A stretch of DNA of 64,000 bases from Cydia pomonella (taxonomy: Eukaryota > Arthropoda > Insecta > Lepidoptera > Tortricidae): NCBI RefSeq assembly GCF_033807575.1, contig NC_084723.1, positions 6,391,247 through 6,455,246 on the forward strand. Direction: 5' to 3'. Below the pieces are notes generated by a model, which worked only from the letters and a program-made list of their open reading frames with translations, made no database searches and was not told the origin of the DNA. Below are positions 1-10,909 of this stretch, in pieces. The position numbers were made by a program, and so were the translations under genes. Each line of letters begins with the position of its first letter. Positions within the stretch are counted from its first letter, which is position 1.

Positions 1-85
1 GGAAGTAAAGGAAGTTATTAGGTACAGTCAACAAACAATACTGTACAGAATGGAGTATAGGGCTCTTCGAAAATTGAGTTTTTAA

Positions 86-133
86 AGGGTCGGCAACGCG
101 CATGTATGAACCCTATAGTTGCAGACTCCGGTG
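86..133 (+). repeat. Fragment of retroposon family C
   Basis: The block around 'CGGCAACGCGCATGTA' followed by 'GTTGCAGACTCCGG' matches the middle of the family C copies at 18880, 60640 and 61834. It is a short, degraded remnant. Confidence 0.5.
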
Positions 134-136
134 AAA

Positions 137-720
137 TTGATTGATTGATTGATTTATTTATTTATTGGTAAAATCGTTGTTTTAACAAGTCAGGATTACC
201 TTCAATATTTAAATAATAAAATTTTAATAACTAATAATATTTACAAATTGTAACATTTACAACTAAATCTTATATGTATAATTAATCAAGTATTAAAGAT
301 AATACTAGTTTTTACAGGTTAGTTATGAACTCCACGAAGAAACTCGTCAACGCTATAGAATGCCTGTGCGATTAGCAGCGCTTTAAGTTTATTGGTAAAC
401 ACGGAGTCACTTTCCGCTGACTTTATGTCAGGCGGAACCAAGTTGTAAATCTTGGCCCCAATGACACTGAGTGAATTCCTGAGGTTAGCAAGTCGCTTTA
501 CGGGGGCAACCAACATTGGCTGTCTGCGGTTGTTCTCACCACGGCTAAAATTGGTTTTATACCTAGCGAGGTTAGACCTGACGTACTGGCACATTGCCAA
601 TATGTAGACAGAAGGTAGCGTTAACACTTTATTGCGTGCAAATAGTTCTTTAGCTGGGTGGTCGCTTACCATCAGGCGGGCGGTATGACTGACGTGGTAT
701 AAAGAAACAGATGTTCAGTG
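137..720 (-). mobile_element. 3' end of a CR1/Jockey-type LINE, 5'-truncated
   Basis: On the minus strand the frame 672..319 encodes the last 117 residues of a non-LTR reverse-transcriptase polyprotein. The motifs ELFARNKVLTLPSVYI, IGAKIYNLVPPDIK and AFYSVDEF are typical of the region after the RT thumb; RT and endonuclease domains are absent. A 3' UTR of about 150 bp follows, ending in a tetranucleotide tail seen on the plus strand as (TTGA)n(TTTA)n at 137-168. The minus-strand 5' boundary is unclear. The open frame is long for a fossil, so this copy is fairly young. It is an inactive fragment. Confidence 0.75.
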
Positions 721-1005
721 TTATCATAATTTATGAAATAATTATTTTTTGGACACGAAAGACCAAGAGTCCGGTTTAGATTTTAGAATTAGTTTTATAG
801 TTTTGACCTTATTATTATACGACCTTGAAGATCGCTCACACTGATTGCTGCATGCGAAATGAAGTGAAAGTTGTGCGTGACATGCACGCCAATCACCGCG
901 ACCATATCGTCAAGGTCGTGTCAAAACCACTTTAAAACCGTAAGGTATCGGTAAATTTGAATGCCTCCTGATGAATTTTTGTGTGATTGAATGAATCTTG
1001 CGATG

Positions 1006-1101
1006 GTAGCATGGTCGCATTTAGCACCTATCACCATACCTGTCACGTTCTAACCACTATGTAAGTGCAAAAGTAACGCATGATGCGACAGGCGATAAAA
1101 C
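1006..1101. repeat. Degraded copy of the GTCACTATGCCCGTCAC hairpin MITE (family D)
   Basis: It matches, with many substitutions, the palindromic unit best preserved at 39550-39802 (ATCACCATACCTGTCACGTTCTAA, a loop, then the complementary half). Other copies lie at 14575 and 42325. Confidence 0.5.
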
Positions 1102-1144
1102 TAGCTACTACTTCTTGTCCTAAGTCTTATTCCATTATCTGGGG

Positions 1145-1480
1145 TCAGCTCACATTGGCTGCCATTTCCACTGTTCCCGATTTTGGGTTACGGTGTCATC
1201 TACTCCTATCTCTTTTAGGTCCTTCTGGAATGTCGTCAACCAGGTGGTGGGCCGTCTTCCGGCGCCTTGCGCTGTCGTGGGTATGTTCAGGGCAACTCGT
1301 ACCATGTGGTCTTCAGGGCGGCGGAGTACATGTCCATACCATCGTAGGCGACGTTCTTTAACCTTGTCGATTATGGGCGCGACTTTATAACTCCCTCTGA
1401 TGTGGATATTTCGTACGTTGCCCAGCCGTGTGACACCCACTGCTGGTACGAAAATTAACGTGTGCTCGGCTAGCAATTAC
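1145..1480 (-). pseudogene. RTE-type LINE fragment, C-terminal region
   Basis: The minus-strand frame 1476..1150 contains RNIHIRGSYKVAPI, then RRLRWYGHVLRRPEDH and a degenerate GRRPTTW. This is the signature of the C-terminal part of RTE-clade polyproteins (consensus RNxxIRGSLxVAPI, LRWYGHVxRR, GRGRPKKRW). It is diverged from the copy at 6779 and has no reverse-transcriptase core. The shadow frames on the plus strand are not genes. Confidence 0.75.
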
Positions 1481-2295
1481 AATATGAGTCCTGCTTACGA
1501 CCACAATTTCCCGCAGGATAGCGGGATTTGTAACGTGATAGGGAAATTATGTCGCTAATGAGCTTTGGTCTTGTTCGTTTGTCATTTCCTATTCGACGTT
1601 CTGCTGCGACGATCGAATTTACACTCGTACCTAATGAAATAATACTGCCATTTTAGGGTTCCGTTGTCAACCAGATATCATTTTTAATGTAAAAACCCGC
1701 GCAACGGTCATATATCTTCCATCGCAAGTTTCGCGCGGCACAGCGTATCTTTTGATTCCATTTAATTTCCCGGGTTTACCTGGGTTTGCTTAAGAGAGTT
1801 ACAAGGAAAATATTTTGTATTTTCAATAAAATTTTGTAAAAGATGTGTAAGAAAGAAAAAATCTTAATTTTAGTTTGTCTACATGTTTTTGGCCAACCTG
1901 TAAACACACAACACGAGCCAAACTTCGAACCTAAGATTCCCAGTTAATATCACTGAATCAAATGCATTTCATTGAGTACTAAGGTTAAAATATGAATTTA
2001 CCTTAAAACATCCCGAATTTCGATCCCGTGTAAACATAATTAATTTAATGTACATACATAAATAAATGCGAGCAACGCACGATCTTCACAAACAAGGAAA
2101 TATGGGAAATATTAATATCGCCGCACGAGTGATATGAAACTCACCTTTACTGTAAACGGCGAGTCGAACGTTCAAGTGAATGAGTACAAATATGTACTCT
2201 CCTTAAACTACTGTATTCTCTGTATCGTTTTTTTGACACTGCAATAAGAAATACCTAGAGTCCACCAGGACCAAGTTGGCAGCGATTTTGATTAC
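1481..2295. other. AT-rich intergenic stretch, nothing recognised
   Basis: I see no open frame with coding character, no splice-consistent exon and no repeat shared with other parts of the window. Confidence 0.4.
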
Positions 2296-2357
2296 TTACC
2301 GGGATTCGAACCTAGAATCATCGGCTTCATAGGCAGGGTCACTAGGCCAGACTGGTC
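2296..2357 (-). repeat. tRNA-derived head of SINE family B, fragment
   Basis: On the minus strand it reads CTGGCCTAGTGACCCTGCC, then GGTTCGAATCCCGGTAAG. The latter is a canonical pol III B box, also present in the full copy at 53415. Only the head is preserved. It is not a functional tRNA because there is no acceptor-stem pairing. Confidence 0.7.
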
Positions 2358-2449
2358 GTTATATCTCCATACGTAACAATTCGACTGTAACAGATTTTAA
2401 TAACTTTCAAAAGCAATTCCCGCCGTTCTCCAATTCTTCCTTAATTGCT

Positions 2450-2547
2450 CAAAGGTTAACTGGAAGAGATCCCTGAAAGGTCCCTGATGTGTGTTCTGTC
2501 CTGTTTTATGTTTCTTTCTGTACAATAAAGTATTTTACTACTACTAC
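2450..2547 (+). repeat. LINE 3' UTR end (CTGGAAGAGATC type)
   Basis: It contains CTGGAAGAGATC, then a T-rich tract, 'TGTACAATAAAG' and a (TAC)n tail. The same architecture occurs at 28637, 34460 and 62300. The internal hairpin is degraded here. Confidence 0.55.
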
Positions 2548-2602
2548 AAAGAAAGCAAACGGTCGGGATTAACCTCCGATGCTGACTTTACCATTTTTAT
2601 TA

Positions 2603-2735
2603 TAAAGTCAAGTGTAAAAATATGAGTGCGCACAAGTTGCTCAAAAATATGTCCCATAGCTCTTAAGTCGGCGAATTAAGAGCTATGATAGATAGAGTGC
2701 TCACTCCATACTGATGTAAACTGATGTTTTCTTAC
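2603..2735. mobile_element. Small MITE with AAGTCAAGTGTAAAAATATG end (family E)
   Basis: It shares AGTCAAGTG(T/C)AAAAATATG and the internal CTCAAAAATAT..TCCCATA with the TA-flanked MITE at 50867-50978. Its centre is a perfect 12-bp hairpin, CATAGCTCTTAA (2655-2666) with TTAAGAGCTATG (2676-2687), around a 9-nt loop. Confidence 0.6.
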
Positions 2736-2787
2736 CAAAACGCTTATAATTTTCGTACGACATCTAGCGTCAAGTAACGGATTTATC

Positions 2788-2925
2788 AGTGACGAAAAGT
2801 GTATTCCTCAACAATTTACAGCTAATATTACAAGCAGAAGGAGTTGAAAATAGAGTTCCGGTTAATACGATTATAACATTAGCTGAAAATTGTTGAGCAT
2901 TCGACTTTTCGTTCGTCGCGAGTTC
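2788..2925. mobile_element. Foldback MITE
   Basis: GACGAAAAGTG..CTCAACAATTTACAGCTAAT (2791-2826) is inverted at 2878-2917 (ATTAGCTGAAAATTGTTGAG..CTTTTCGTTCGTC). The arms are about 36-40 bp and imperfect, with a spacer of about 50 bp. Confidence 0.6.
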
Positions 2926-3341
2926 GCGACATCTATTGTCAAGTATTAGGTAGATACGATATCAGTGTCAAAAGTGACTTTTCTTCAACACTGATATATC
3001 CGATCCATATCGTACTTTAAGTGCGAATTGGGCCGTATGTATTAACTACGTTGATCCCGTATAAAACGTGGACATAAGCGATGAATGTTCTAAATCGTGT
3101 AAGTATGTCGTATCTTAAGCATCCTGAAATAGAGCTAGGAAATGTTCATTTTCAACATGTCACCCTGTATCATTTTTGTGAATTTCCCCCCATAGTTCCA
3201 GTTTCAGTTCCTTGTTGTCATTCTGCACACGGACGCAGGCATGCCTCGCTTCCAAACTACCTGTCGTAAAACTGAGCACGTGATAATATATGACGCGGGC
3301 GCCAAACTTATACAGGGTGTTTTATCAACCTTTATCAGAGT

Positions 3342-3415
3342 ACCGTAGCCACACTGGCAAAAATGGAACCCTTATCTTTTTGTCAGTCTGTCTGTCCGTA
3401 TATCACAGTTATTTT
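3342..3415 (+). repeat. 5' end fragment of the GGTTCCGTA family
   Basis: CCGTAGCC..TGGCAAAAATGGAACCCTTAT, then a CTGTCTGTCCGT run and TCACAG, match the 5' end of the elements at 34916 and 37558. It is truncated after about 75 bp. Confidence 0.6.
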
Positions 3416-3473
3416 ACTTGGATAAAATAATCCCCACTGCAACGACAAACCAGTCATCAAACAATACGAGATA

Positions 3474-4053
3474 TAAAAAAAAACGGTCAAGTGCGAGTTC
3501 GTTTTACTCCCGCACCGAGGGTTCCGTACAAACTTGTCTCGTCTCGTGTTACTATAAAGGCGAAAGACTTTTGAACAGAAGTACCTATACCAAGTATATT
3601 TATATACAAGTATATTTGAGTACAGCGCCATCTATCGGCAAATTGTCTAACTGATTTGCGCGATGTAAATGCACGTATTTTGGTTTTTCAAGAATAATAA
3701 AATTTCTCTATCATGTTCTTTTATTTAAAAAGAATGAATGTTTAATGTAATCTCTTAGAAATTTTAAGTGTAATAAACACACGTAAAGTTGGTTAAATTG
3801 CAAACTGAATTCGAAAATGCTTTTTGTTAATTAAAAAAAGTTATCAAGATTGAGGTCTGATTATATTTTTCCTGTAAAATTTATAGTAATGTTAAAACTG
3901 TGTTACAATTTCATAATTTTTCTTCGGTAAACTTCGGAATTCATTGGTTAATTAGTTTCAGAGCAAATAGGCTGTGACAGACGGACAGACAGACAGACGC
4001 ACGAGTGTTCCTATAAGGGTTCGTTTTTTTCTATTGAACGGACCCCTAAAAAT
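3474..4053 (-). mobile_element. GGTTCCGTA-family element, minus orientation, diverged
   Basis: The left edge reads CGGTCAAGTGCGAG and, after a degraded hairpin, GAGGGTTCCGTAC. This is the family's 3' terminus in reverse. The right edge reads GCTGTGACAGACGGACAGAC and ends near GACCCCTAAAAA, the family's 5' end in reverse. The interior is AT-rich with no coding frame. Confidence 0.6.
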
Positions 4054-4229
4054 TGACAAGAATTCAAATTATAATAGAACCGTTTTGTTCGTTAAATTAA
4101 AATAATCATAATTATATCAGGTTAGGAGTTTCAAACCTTGATAAGTGTAACATTTTTGTTATTCATTCATAAAGTGGGTGAATAAAATTCATTCAAAAAG
4201 GCGGGTATGAACAATTGTAGCTTGCTGTA

Positions 4230-4790
4230 TACAGGGTGTTTATTTAGTCACCTGCAATGATTTACGGGGTGAATAAGTATACAGCGTGTATTTGATACTA
4301 ACACATAATCAAAGGGCAGTTCGTTTAGGCCGTAATTAACACACTTTTATAGATTTTATAAAAAATGGACGACTTTTATTTTTTCATACAAAATAATTCA
4401 GCAAGCAATATATCACTACTTTGTTTTAACTCAAAACGTCTCATTAATGACGCGACGTCACAACTGTCATAAGTGATCATGATGTACGAAATACATTGCC
4501 GCTCGAAAAAAATGCAAAAAATAATTATGCTCTGGTAGTGAAGACTAAACTAAAAAAAACTTTCAGAATTGTTTTATAGCACTAAATCCTACGTCTAGTT
4601 TAAGTTTGAGGTTATATCAAAAATACACACTGTATAGGCCACATTGAGCCACTTTTACTATGGGACCAACCCCGAAAACGCGAAAAAAATGTTCACTGTC
4701 CCATAGAAAATGTCAGTGTCATAGTAAAAGTTGCTTACCTATATATTCAACCCATATATTATTGCAGGTGACTAAATAAACACTCTTTAT
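4230..4790. mobile_element. TA-type MITE with CAGGGTGTTTATTTAGTCAC ends (family F)
   Basis: Left end ACAGGGTGTTTATTTAGTCA..CCTGCAATGAT (4231 onward) and right end ATTATTGCAGGTGACTAAATAAACACTC form terminal inverted repeats of about 30 bp. The TATA context suggests TA target duplications of Tc1/mariner type. The interior holds ACTCAAAACGTCTCATTAATGACGCGACGTCACAACTG, also found at 22055 and 50985, and ATACACACTGTATAG, found inverted at 50670. There is no transposase frame. Confidence 0.75.
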
Positions 4791-4799
4791 GATAGTTCC

Positions 4800-5580
4800 T
4801 CTTAGATGTTTTCTATGTAAGTAAGTACTTATTATGTACTCGGGTTCAAATAAAACTTAATTACTATTTCGCAAACGCAATATTATGATAATAATATGAC
4901 ACAATATATCTTCTTAAAACCAACATTTACTCGTACCAACGGTACACTGAAGCAAATCAAACTGATGTATTTCGATAAACATTAAAGATATTACGAGTGT
5001 ATTATGTTAGTTTAGAGCATTAACTAGTATCAAAATACACATAAGCGAAGTCATGAACATTGTGAATATAGTAAACACGCCTATGATGGGACTGGCACCA
5101 GTAATGGGATGGTATAGACAATTCTTGTAAAACAAGTAACATTGGCCAAGGAAATCTTGTCAGTAGAAAAACGCGGCAAATTTGGAATATCGTGGGTTAG
5201 CAACACTGTGTTCGAATAATTCCAAAATCGCGTATCATCTGTGTTTTATCTGTGCAATGTGGATCGTCCATTTTGTTTGTTTATATTCTGAATCAGTGCT
5301 ATTCCAAGAGAAATTCTGCTCTCACCGTTAAAATAAATACCAATATAATAAATAAGATTGTGCATGAACTTAAGCAAAGTCAAGATGCCTACAATATAAG
5401 TACAATCATGCTCGTTGATCGTAACCATTAGAGAAATGTGAGGTTATGGTAATTACTGGCAGATCCCGGAGAATTTAAAGATAATGTGCAGTTTTTTTGT
5501 TTCAGGGTTGAAAGGCTTAAATAAAGATAAAACGTATGCCTAAATATATCCAATAAGACCACAAATTGTGTCCTGGAAAT
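4800..5580. other. AT-rich stretch, nothing recognised
   Basis: The open frames at 5246-5428 and the overlapping set near 5428-5916 have no family motifs and run into the MITE at 5581. Confidence 0.4.
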
Positions 5581-5826
5581 AGGGTTGCCAGGCCATAAAA
5601 TGCAAAGGCCGGACTGCGCACTATATAAGGCCGGACATTTTGCCCTAAAAGCCGGACATGTTTTTTTTATTGCCAAACTTAATGTTTTTACAGCTGGGCT
5701 GTTGAAAAAAGTATCTGACAAAAAGCCTGACAAATGCCGGACAGGCCGAACACGTACATATTTGGCCGGACGCGACCGCAAAAAGCCAAACATGTCCGGC
5801 TAAAGCCGGACACCTGGCAAGCCTAC
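5581..5826. mobile_element. hAT-like MITE rich in GCCGGAC motifs
   Basis: The ends AGGGTTGCCAGGCC and ACACCTGGCAAGCCTACC are imperfect inverted repeats resembling hAT ends. The interior has at least eight copies of (G)CCGGAC or its complement, for example at 5609, 5631, 5651, 5738, 5764 and 5796, in both orientations. No convincing 8-bp target duplication was found. The 60-121 codon frames here arise from the GC-rich motif. Confidence 0.6.
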
Positions 5827-6380
5827 CTGGAAACCGTCCATAGGCCCACACATCTGGCCTCTAATATTTTTAGCAGCTGGTTCGATCGTTCCCAATATCA
5901 AAAGACGAAGTCCTAAAATATGTTCAAAGGTAAGCTTTCTCAACAATCTTAAGACGTTTAAGAGCCTTTATTATATCTCCTTTCTTTCGCAACATCTACC
6001 TAATCCTTACGTATGTTTGTTGCAGGATTAAAACTCGCCCAATATAAGGCGTTCGTAGTTTTTCCCTTCAGACAATACTTACCCACGGCAGTTTACGTAC
6101 GTGTACAACGCAAGCAAGACGAAAAATAAACTTGTTACCTAAAAAACTAACAAAAACTAAAAAAAAATGGGGCAATGATTTAGATTATTCTTCTAAAAAT
6201 AATAATTAATTATATTTTTCTTTGAATAGTTACAACAAATTTCATAAAATGGTTTTGTAATAATATTTATATAAATAAGCTATATATAGTTAGCTAGATA
6301 TAGTTAAACTAGCAAAATGTACCGTGTAAAATAATAAGTCAACTGAGATAAACCCGAAAAACTCCGCCAGGAAGGAGCGG
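5827..6380. other. AT-rich stretch, nothing recognised
   Basis: No repeats shared within the window and no exon-like frame were seen. Confidence 0.4.
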
Positions 6381-6387
6381 TACCTCC

Positions 6388-6423
6388 TAACACAAGTATT
6401 GTTATACTTACCAGGAGGTATCC
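6388..6423. repeat. Short hairpin
   Basis: TACCTCCT pairs with AGGAGGTA and, inside, AAGTAT pairs with ATACTT around TGTT. It may be the core of a small MITE. Confidence 0.45.
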
Positions 6424-6778
6424 ATTACCAATATTGTTTAAATTCTACTAGATACCAAATAAACTATTTTGATTTTATTTTTTGATTTTTTTTAAAGTTG
6501 TCCGTTTGTTCAGCATCAAGAAATCTGATTTGGTTCATGCACATATATACCTATGGAAAATCCTAGTTTATACTTGCTGAAGTAGATATGTATCTATTTA
6601 AGAGATGTTTTAAGTCAATTTACCTGTTTGTTCAAGAAAATAATTTATTCAGCGTCCATATGGAGCACAGTGTATAATTTTAGAAAAATATTTTTACGTT
6701 TAAATCATATCTTCTTTTATCCCGAAACAATATTAACTTGCTTACAATTACTCCATATTACTCACATGAGTGAAAGTT

Positions 6779-7489
6779 TATGTCTGAAACTAAATGTTGC
6801 GAAGACAGAGTACATGGCATGTGGCGGCACGGACCCCGACCCCATAAAGGTAGGAGACGAATTTGTCGTGAAAACGAATAAATTCAAATACCTTGGTTCC
6901 GTGCTGCACGAATCTGGTGAAATCGATCACGACGTCCAAGTCCGAATAAGTGCTGCTTGGGCAAAATGGCGAGAAGTAACCGGTGTCATCTGCGACCCTA
7001 GGATACCGGTGAAGCTAAAGGGCCTTGTGTACAAGAGCATCATCCGACCAGTCCTACTATATGGTAGCGAGACCTGGCCTGTCCTCGGAAGACATGTCCA
7101 GCAGCTTCACGTCACCGAAATGAAGATGTTGCGATGGATGTGTGGCGTTACGCGATTAGATCGCATACGTAACGAACACATTCGTGGCAGCCTTGGAATT
7201 CGTGACGTAGCGGATAAGCTGCAGGAAAGTCGCCTCCGATGGTATGGCCATATAAGCCGCAGACCAGTAGACTACGTCGGAAATAGATGCCTCAATCTCA
7301 CTGTCCAAGGCCCTAGATCACGCGGCCGCGGTAGACCTAAGAAGCGCTGGCTGGAGGTCGTGAGAGCGGACATGGTGGAGAGCAATCTCACATCTGAGGA
7401 TGCCGAAGATCGGGCAAAGTGGAGAAGATTAAGTAGGAGAGCGGACCCTGGCGCTAGGCCGGGAAAACGCTAGGTTGAAGAAGAAGAAG
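6779..7489 (+). mobile_element. 5'-truncated RTE-clade LINE with perfect 19-bp TSD
   Basis: The insert lies between two identical 19-bp copies of ACTCACATGAGTGAAAGTT (6760-6778 and 7490-7508). It encodes about 231 uninterrupted codons to a TAG at 7471-7473: LNVAKTEYMACG, FKYLGSVLHESGEIDHDVQ, AAWAKWREVTGV, VLLYGSETWPV, MLRWMCGVTRLDRIRNEHIR, RLRWYGHISRRP, GRGRPKKRWLEVV and RRADPGARPGKR. This is the post-RT C-terminal part of RTE-clade polyproteins. Endonuclease and YxDD catalytic motifs are missing through 5' truncation. The 3' end is a (GAA)n tail, as usual for RTE. In the forward frame the first 50 or so codons (6628-6778) are unrelated flank fused in frame by chance. The intact frame and perfect duplication indicate recent insertion. 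Confidence 0.92.
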
Positions 7490-7509
7490 ACTCACATGAG
7501 TGAAAGTTG

Positions 7510-8640
7510 GTAAGTTTACATTGTCAAGGTATCTTTTGTTAATATTTTGAGTACCTGAAATTGTCTCAGTTCCAAAATGACAAGTCTTGAATAGCCTAAT
7601 GTGCAAGTTAATAAATTTCTTAACAGTATTCTCCTGATATCTAAATGACTTTTTTAAATATCAATATACAAAATATGATTTAGCCGATATATGTAAATAT
7701 CTAATATTTTTATAAGGCAAATTTCTTGTTAGACTAAGTTTTATATGTAACTACTACTAATAAGAATACTTTAAACTTGAAATTACAAATTTTAAAACAA
7801 ATCTGTTTTATGCCTAATTTGCTTTTGAAGGTTGCATACAGGAGCATTTGTATTGCATTTTATATATCATTAATATTGAATTCCAACAGAGAAATCTGAT
7901 AATATATTAAAATCTAGTAGAATACCTGCGGAAGTGATGATTTGATTCAAACATTATTTTTTTCAGAACAGTCCGTTTCCATATATTTTTTGATCTCGTC
8001 TAACTTGTTAATCATATTGATTAACATCATTTTTACTCCAGTTTAAATTGTCCTTCCAAAAAAAACCATATTTCGGTTCGATGTAGGTACATTGCTGTGT
8101 TTCACTTTGCTTTACATTGCTACTGGCATACCCTTCTTGACCGACTATATTTACCATCAGTTTTTAATAGCTGGCAACATTTTACCATAAAAAAGAGCCA
8201 AAGAGCTGCTAAGTTTAATTTTACATTGATATTTGTTAGTGTAAAATCTTCGCTGGTCTCAGGTGTTGTCGAGGTGATAAATAATAGTGGACTGTAGTAT
8301 AGACGCTGATCTACTTCAAAAAATACAAAAATAAAAAAAGTGGCAAAGTGAACAGTCGTTGGGAATTGGATAACAACCGTAAGTTTTTTAAAAGCTGTGT
8401 AAACTGTCAATGTTTTGAACACAAAATTGCCATATTTAAATTAGAACATAAAGACATTGAGCAACGATTGAATTAAACATTTCATTGAATATTTTAATTA
8501 AAAAATATGCAATCTGAATGAAATTAATTATAAGAATATTTGGATACATTAAATTAAATTATATAAAAAAATATTGATTTTTAATTGCAAACATTAATGA
8601 CTTAACCTAACGAATGGAGGATCAAAAATGAGTCCATTTT
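7510..8640. other. AT-rich stretch, nothing recognised
   Basis: Two opposite overlapping frames (8097-8297 and 8120-8422) have no recognisable motif and look like chance frames. Confidence 0.4.
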
Positions 8641-8649
8641 TGAACGATT

Positions 8650-8910
8650 CGTAACAGTTAGTTTGAAAATTAATGGCGCCATACATCCCATGACTGGTGC
8701 AAAAAACATAGTTTTAACCGGTTAATAATATTGAAATCAATTGCAGTAGCTTTCATTAAATAGAAAACATAGAGGACGAATTGGACATTTAACTTTTAAA
8801 GCATAAAGCGGTAGAAATTTTACAGATGTCGGTGAAATATCAAAAATACTCCAAATTTTCTCTTAAATGTCCCACGATTGGTGCCGTTAACATACGTATT
8901 TAATAACATG
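8650..8910. mobile_element. MITE with TTAATGGCGCCA / GGTGCCGTTAA ends (family G)
   Basis: The copy at 44440-44700 is the reverse complement and shares GGCACCAAT..GGGACATTTAAGAGAA, the AAATTTCTACCGCTTTATGC block and TGGCGCCAT. Both copies carry TTAA at homologous places (8670 and 8887 here). Homology continues about 15-20 bp past them, so those TTAAs cannot be taken as target duplications. No transposase. Confidence 0.7.
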
Positions 8911-8924
8911 ATTTACAGTATATA

Positions 8925-8960
8925 TGGTGCTACTTTAGCGCACTAGTGCGCAAATAAGCT
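8925..8960. repeat. Repeat shared with 19245-19300
   Basis: TATATGGTGCTACTTTAGC and the palindrome GCACTAGTGC recur in inverted orientation at 19260 (GCACTAGTGCGGTAAAGTAGCACCATATGTACTG). Confidence 0.55.
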
Positions 8961-9174
8961 GTTCTGTTTATTTTGTTTTAGCTTGTGACTTGTGTCTTGT
9001 GTGATCAACGCTGGAATTCGCCAGCAACATGCCGAGACGAGGCCATTTAGCGGCACATAATTTTTTACGTTTTTTTTATATCACATACTTATATGTAAAT
9101 TGTCTCGTTTGTGTTCGTGTTTACGAATAATTTTCTATTATATTCGATTTGATGTTGATTTCAGCGTGTCGCAT

Positions 9175-9352
9175 TTATTTATAAAATAAATAGTATATAA
9201 CATTATTACACATATTGACTACTTAAGTCCAACTGTAAGTTCAATAAGGCTTGTGTTGTGGATACTTAGCAAAACGATATATATAATATATAAATATGTG
9301 TAAATACTAAAATACACACAATACGCCCATGACTCAGGAACAAATAAATACA
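9175..9352 (-). repeat. SINE family B, 3' part
   Basis: In reverse it reads TGTTCCTGAGTCATGGGCG, a TATATATCGTTTTGC block, ACACAAGCCTTATTGAACTTAC and CAATATGTGTAATAATG. This matches the body and 3' end of the SINEs at 53415 and 56519. The tRNA head is missing. Confidence 0.75.
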
Positions 9353-10205
9353 GACAAAAAGAAAAAGCTAGACCGGTCGTGTAATGTATATTTATCTCAC
9401 ACCCATAGTTCAGTTCCGATCACCTTCATAAAATCCGTAAAATTACCTACATAAAGAAATATATTTGCATATAAAACGATAAAATCCTAATGCGACATTT
9501 TCTTCCTTCCCCGCCCTTCTACATTTAGTACACGATTATTCATAATCACAGAAACATAACCCAAGAGCCCCAAGGCCCTTGTTTCGTTAACTTCAACCGT
9601 ATAATTACACCGAATTCCTTGTTATATCGAACATTGAAATAATCTACAACACGTGTAGATTATCAGAAATCTTGTATTACCAATGATTTATAGTTTTCCT
9701 AAATATTCCACTATAACCTGACCTAACAATCTCTTCCAAGTATTCTTCGTCGGAGCTCAAAGTTATATTGGTTTCACAGTCCGGTGTAAAGTAAAAACAG
9801 GGCTACCATACAGATTGCCGGCACGCGAGTTTCACGGGACTGTAATGAGTAGCGTCAGCACATTGTGGCACTAGGGCGGAAAATTGTGTACTCTCGAGCG
9901 GGAGGGAAAAGGTTATCCACGCGAGAGAACAAAGTAGAATTTACATTATGTTACAAGTGATAATTGTCAATTATTAAAATTAGAATGCTTTTGAAAGAAT
10001 TTAATATTCTAAAATGTTAAAAACCTACTCGAGCGTAAGAGGTGTTGGATTTAATTTATTCCCTTTTACTTTCCAATGTCATTGAAGTGTGCTTTTTTAC
10101 TTGGTATAATTTAGTATCTTAGTAGGTAACTTAAACAGTGGTAAAAATAGTGTATACTTTATAGAGTGGTGATAGTGGTCATCAGTCGTAAACAGATTTG
10201 CACAA
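9353..10205. other. Unique stretch, nothing recognised
   Basis: No exon-like frame. A short GC-richer part at 9790-9920 has no recognisable product. Confidence 0.35.
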
Positions 10206-10209
10206 AGTT

Positions 10210-10615
10210 TATTTTAAAGGTTCCGTACCTCAAAAGGAAAAAACACGGAACCCTTATAAGATCACTCGTGCGTCTGACCGTCCGTCCGTCTGTCCGTCTG
10301 TCACAGCCTATTTTCTCGGAAACTACTGGACAATTAAGTTGGAATTTAGTACCTACACATATGTAAGTTTGTGCCCCAAAGCCCAAAGACGGGCATGTAA
10401 CGTAAATTAATAATGTTTAAATTAAACACAGGGGGCACTTTTATAGGGTAAATGAGATAATTTAAAAAAAACGAAGTTATACATATGTCAAATGAAAGAG
10501 CTCATTGGAGAATCTCAAAAATTGTATATAATAATTTAATATAAATAGTTAAGAATTATTTAAGAAAATAGGCAAAAAATTACCCTTATCCCCGAAACTA
10601 CTGGGACTATTACAA
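10210..10615 (+). mobile_element. GGTTCCGTA-family element, second subfamily
   Basis: It starts AAAGGTTCCGTACCTCAAAAGG..CGGAACCCTTATA, then a CGTCTGACCGTCCGTCCGTCTG run, TCACAGCCTATTTTCTCGG and AACTACTGGAC. The body contains a second CCCGAAACTACTGGG. It lacks the terminal hairpin and abuts the copy at 10616. The frames here are artefacts. Confidence 0.6.
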
Positions 10616-10853
10616 ATAAAATCGGACAAGTGCGAGTCGGACTCGCCCACCGAGGGTTCCGTACTTTTTAATATTTGTTGTTATAGCGGCAACAGAAATA
10701 CATCATCTGTGAAAACTTCAACTGTCTAGCTATCACGGTTCATGAGATACAGCCTGGTGGCAGACGGACGGACGCACGGACGGACGGACGGACAGCGGAG
10801 TCTTAGTAATAAGGTCCCGTTTTACCCTTTGGGTACGGAACCCTAAAAATTAT
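10616..10853 (-). mobile_element. Short complete GGTTCCGTA-family element
   Basis: In reverse it starts TTTTAGGGTTCCGTACCCAAAGGG, has a (CCGT)n stretch and CACCAGGCTGTATCTCATG, and ends GTACGGAACCCTCGGTGGGCGAGTCCGACTCGCACTTGTCC. The 3' hairpin GCGAGT-CCG-ACTCGC is intact at 10631-10645. It is about 240 bp and appears full-length for a short subfamily. Confidence 0.75.
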
Positions 10854-10909
10854 AAAAAAGTTCTGTACCCTCAAAATAATGTTTTCATGTCCACAAGGCC
10901 CGTAAAGTA

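Noticed and set aside
1080..1390. Plus-strand ORFs opposite the RTE fragment
   Set aside because: They are antisense shadows of the minus-strand LINE sequence.
6628..6778. N-terminal 50 residues of the 281-codon ORF as part of the LINE
   Set aside because: They lie outside the 19-bp target duplication and are host flank in frame by chance.
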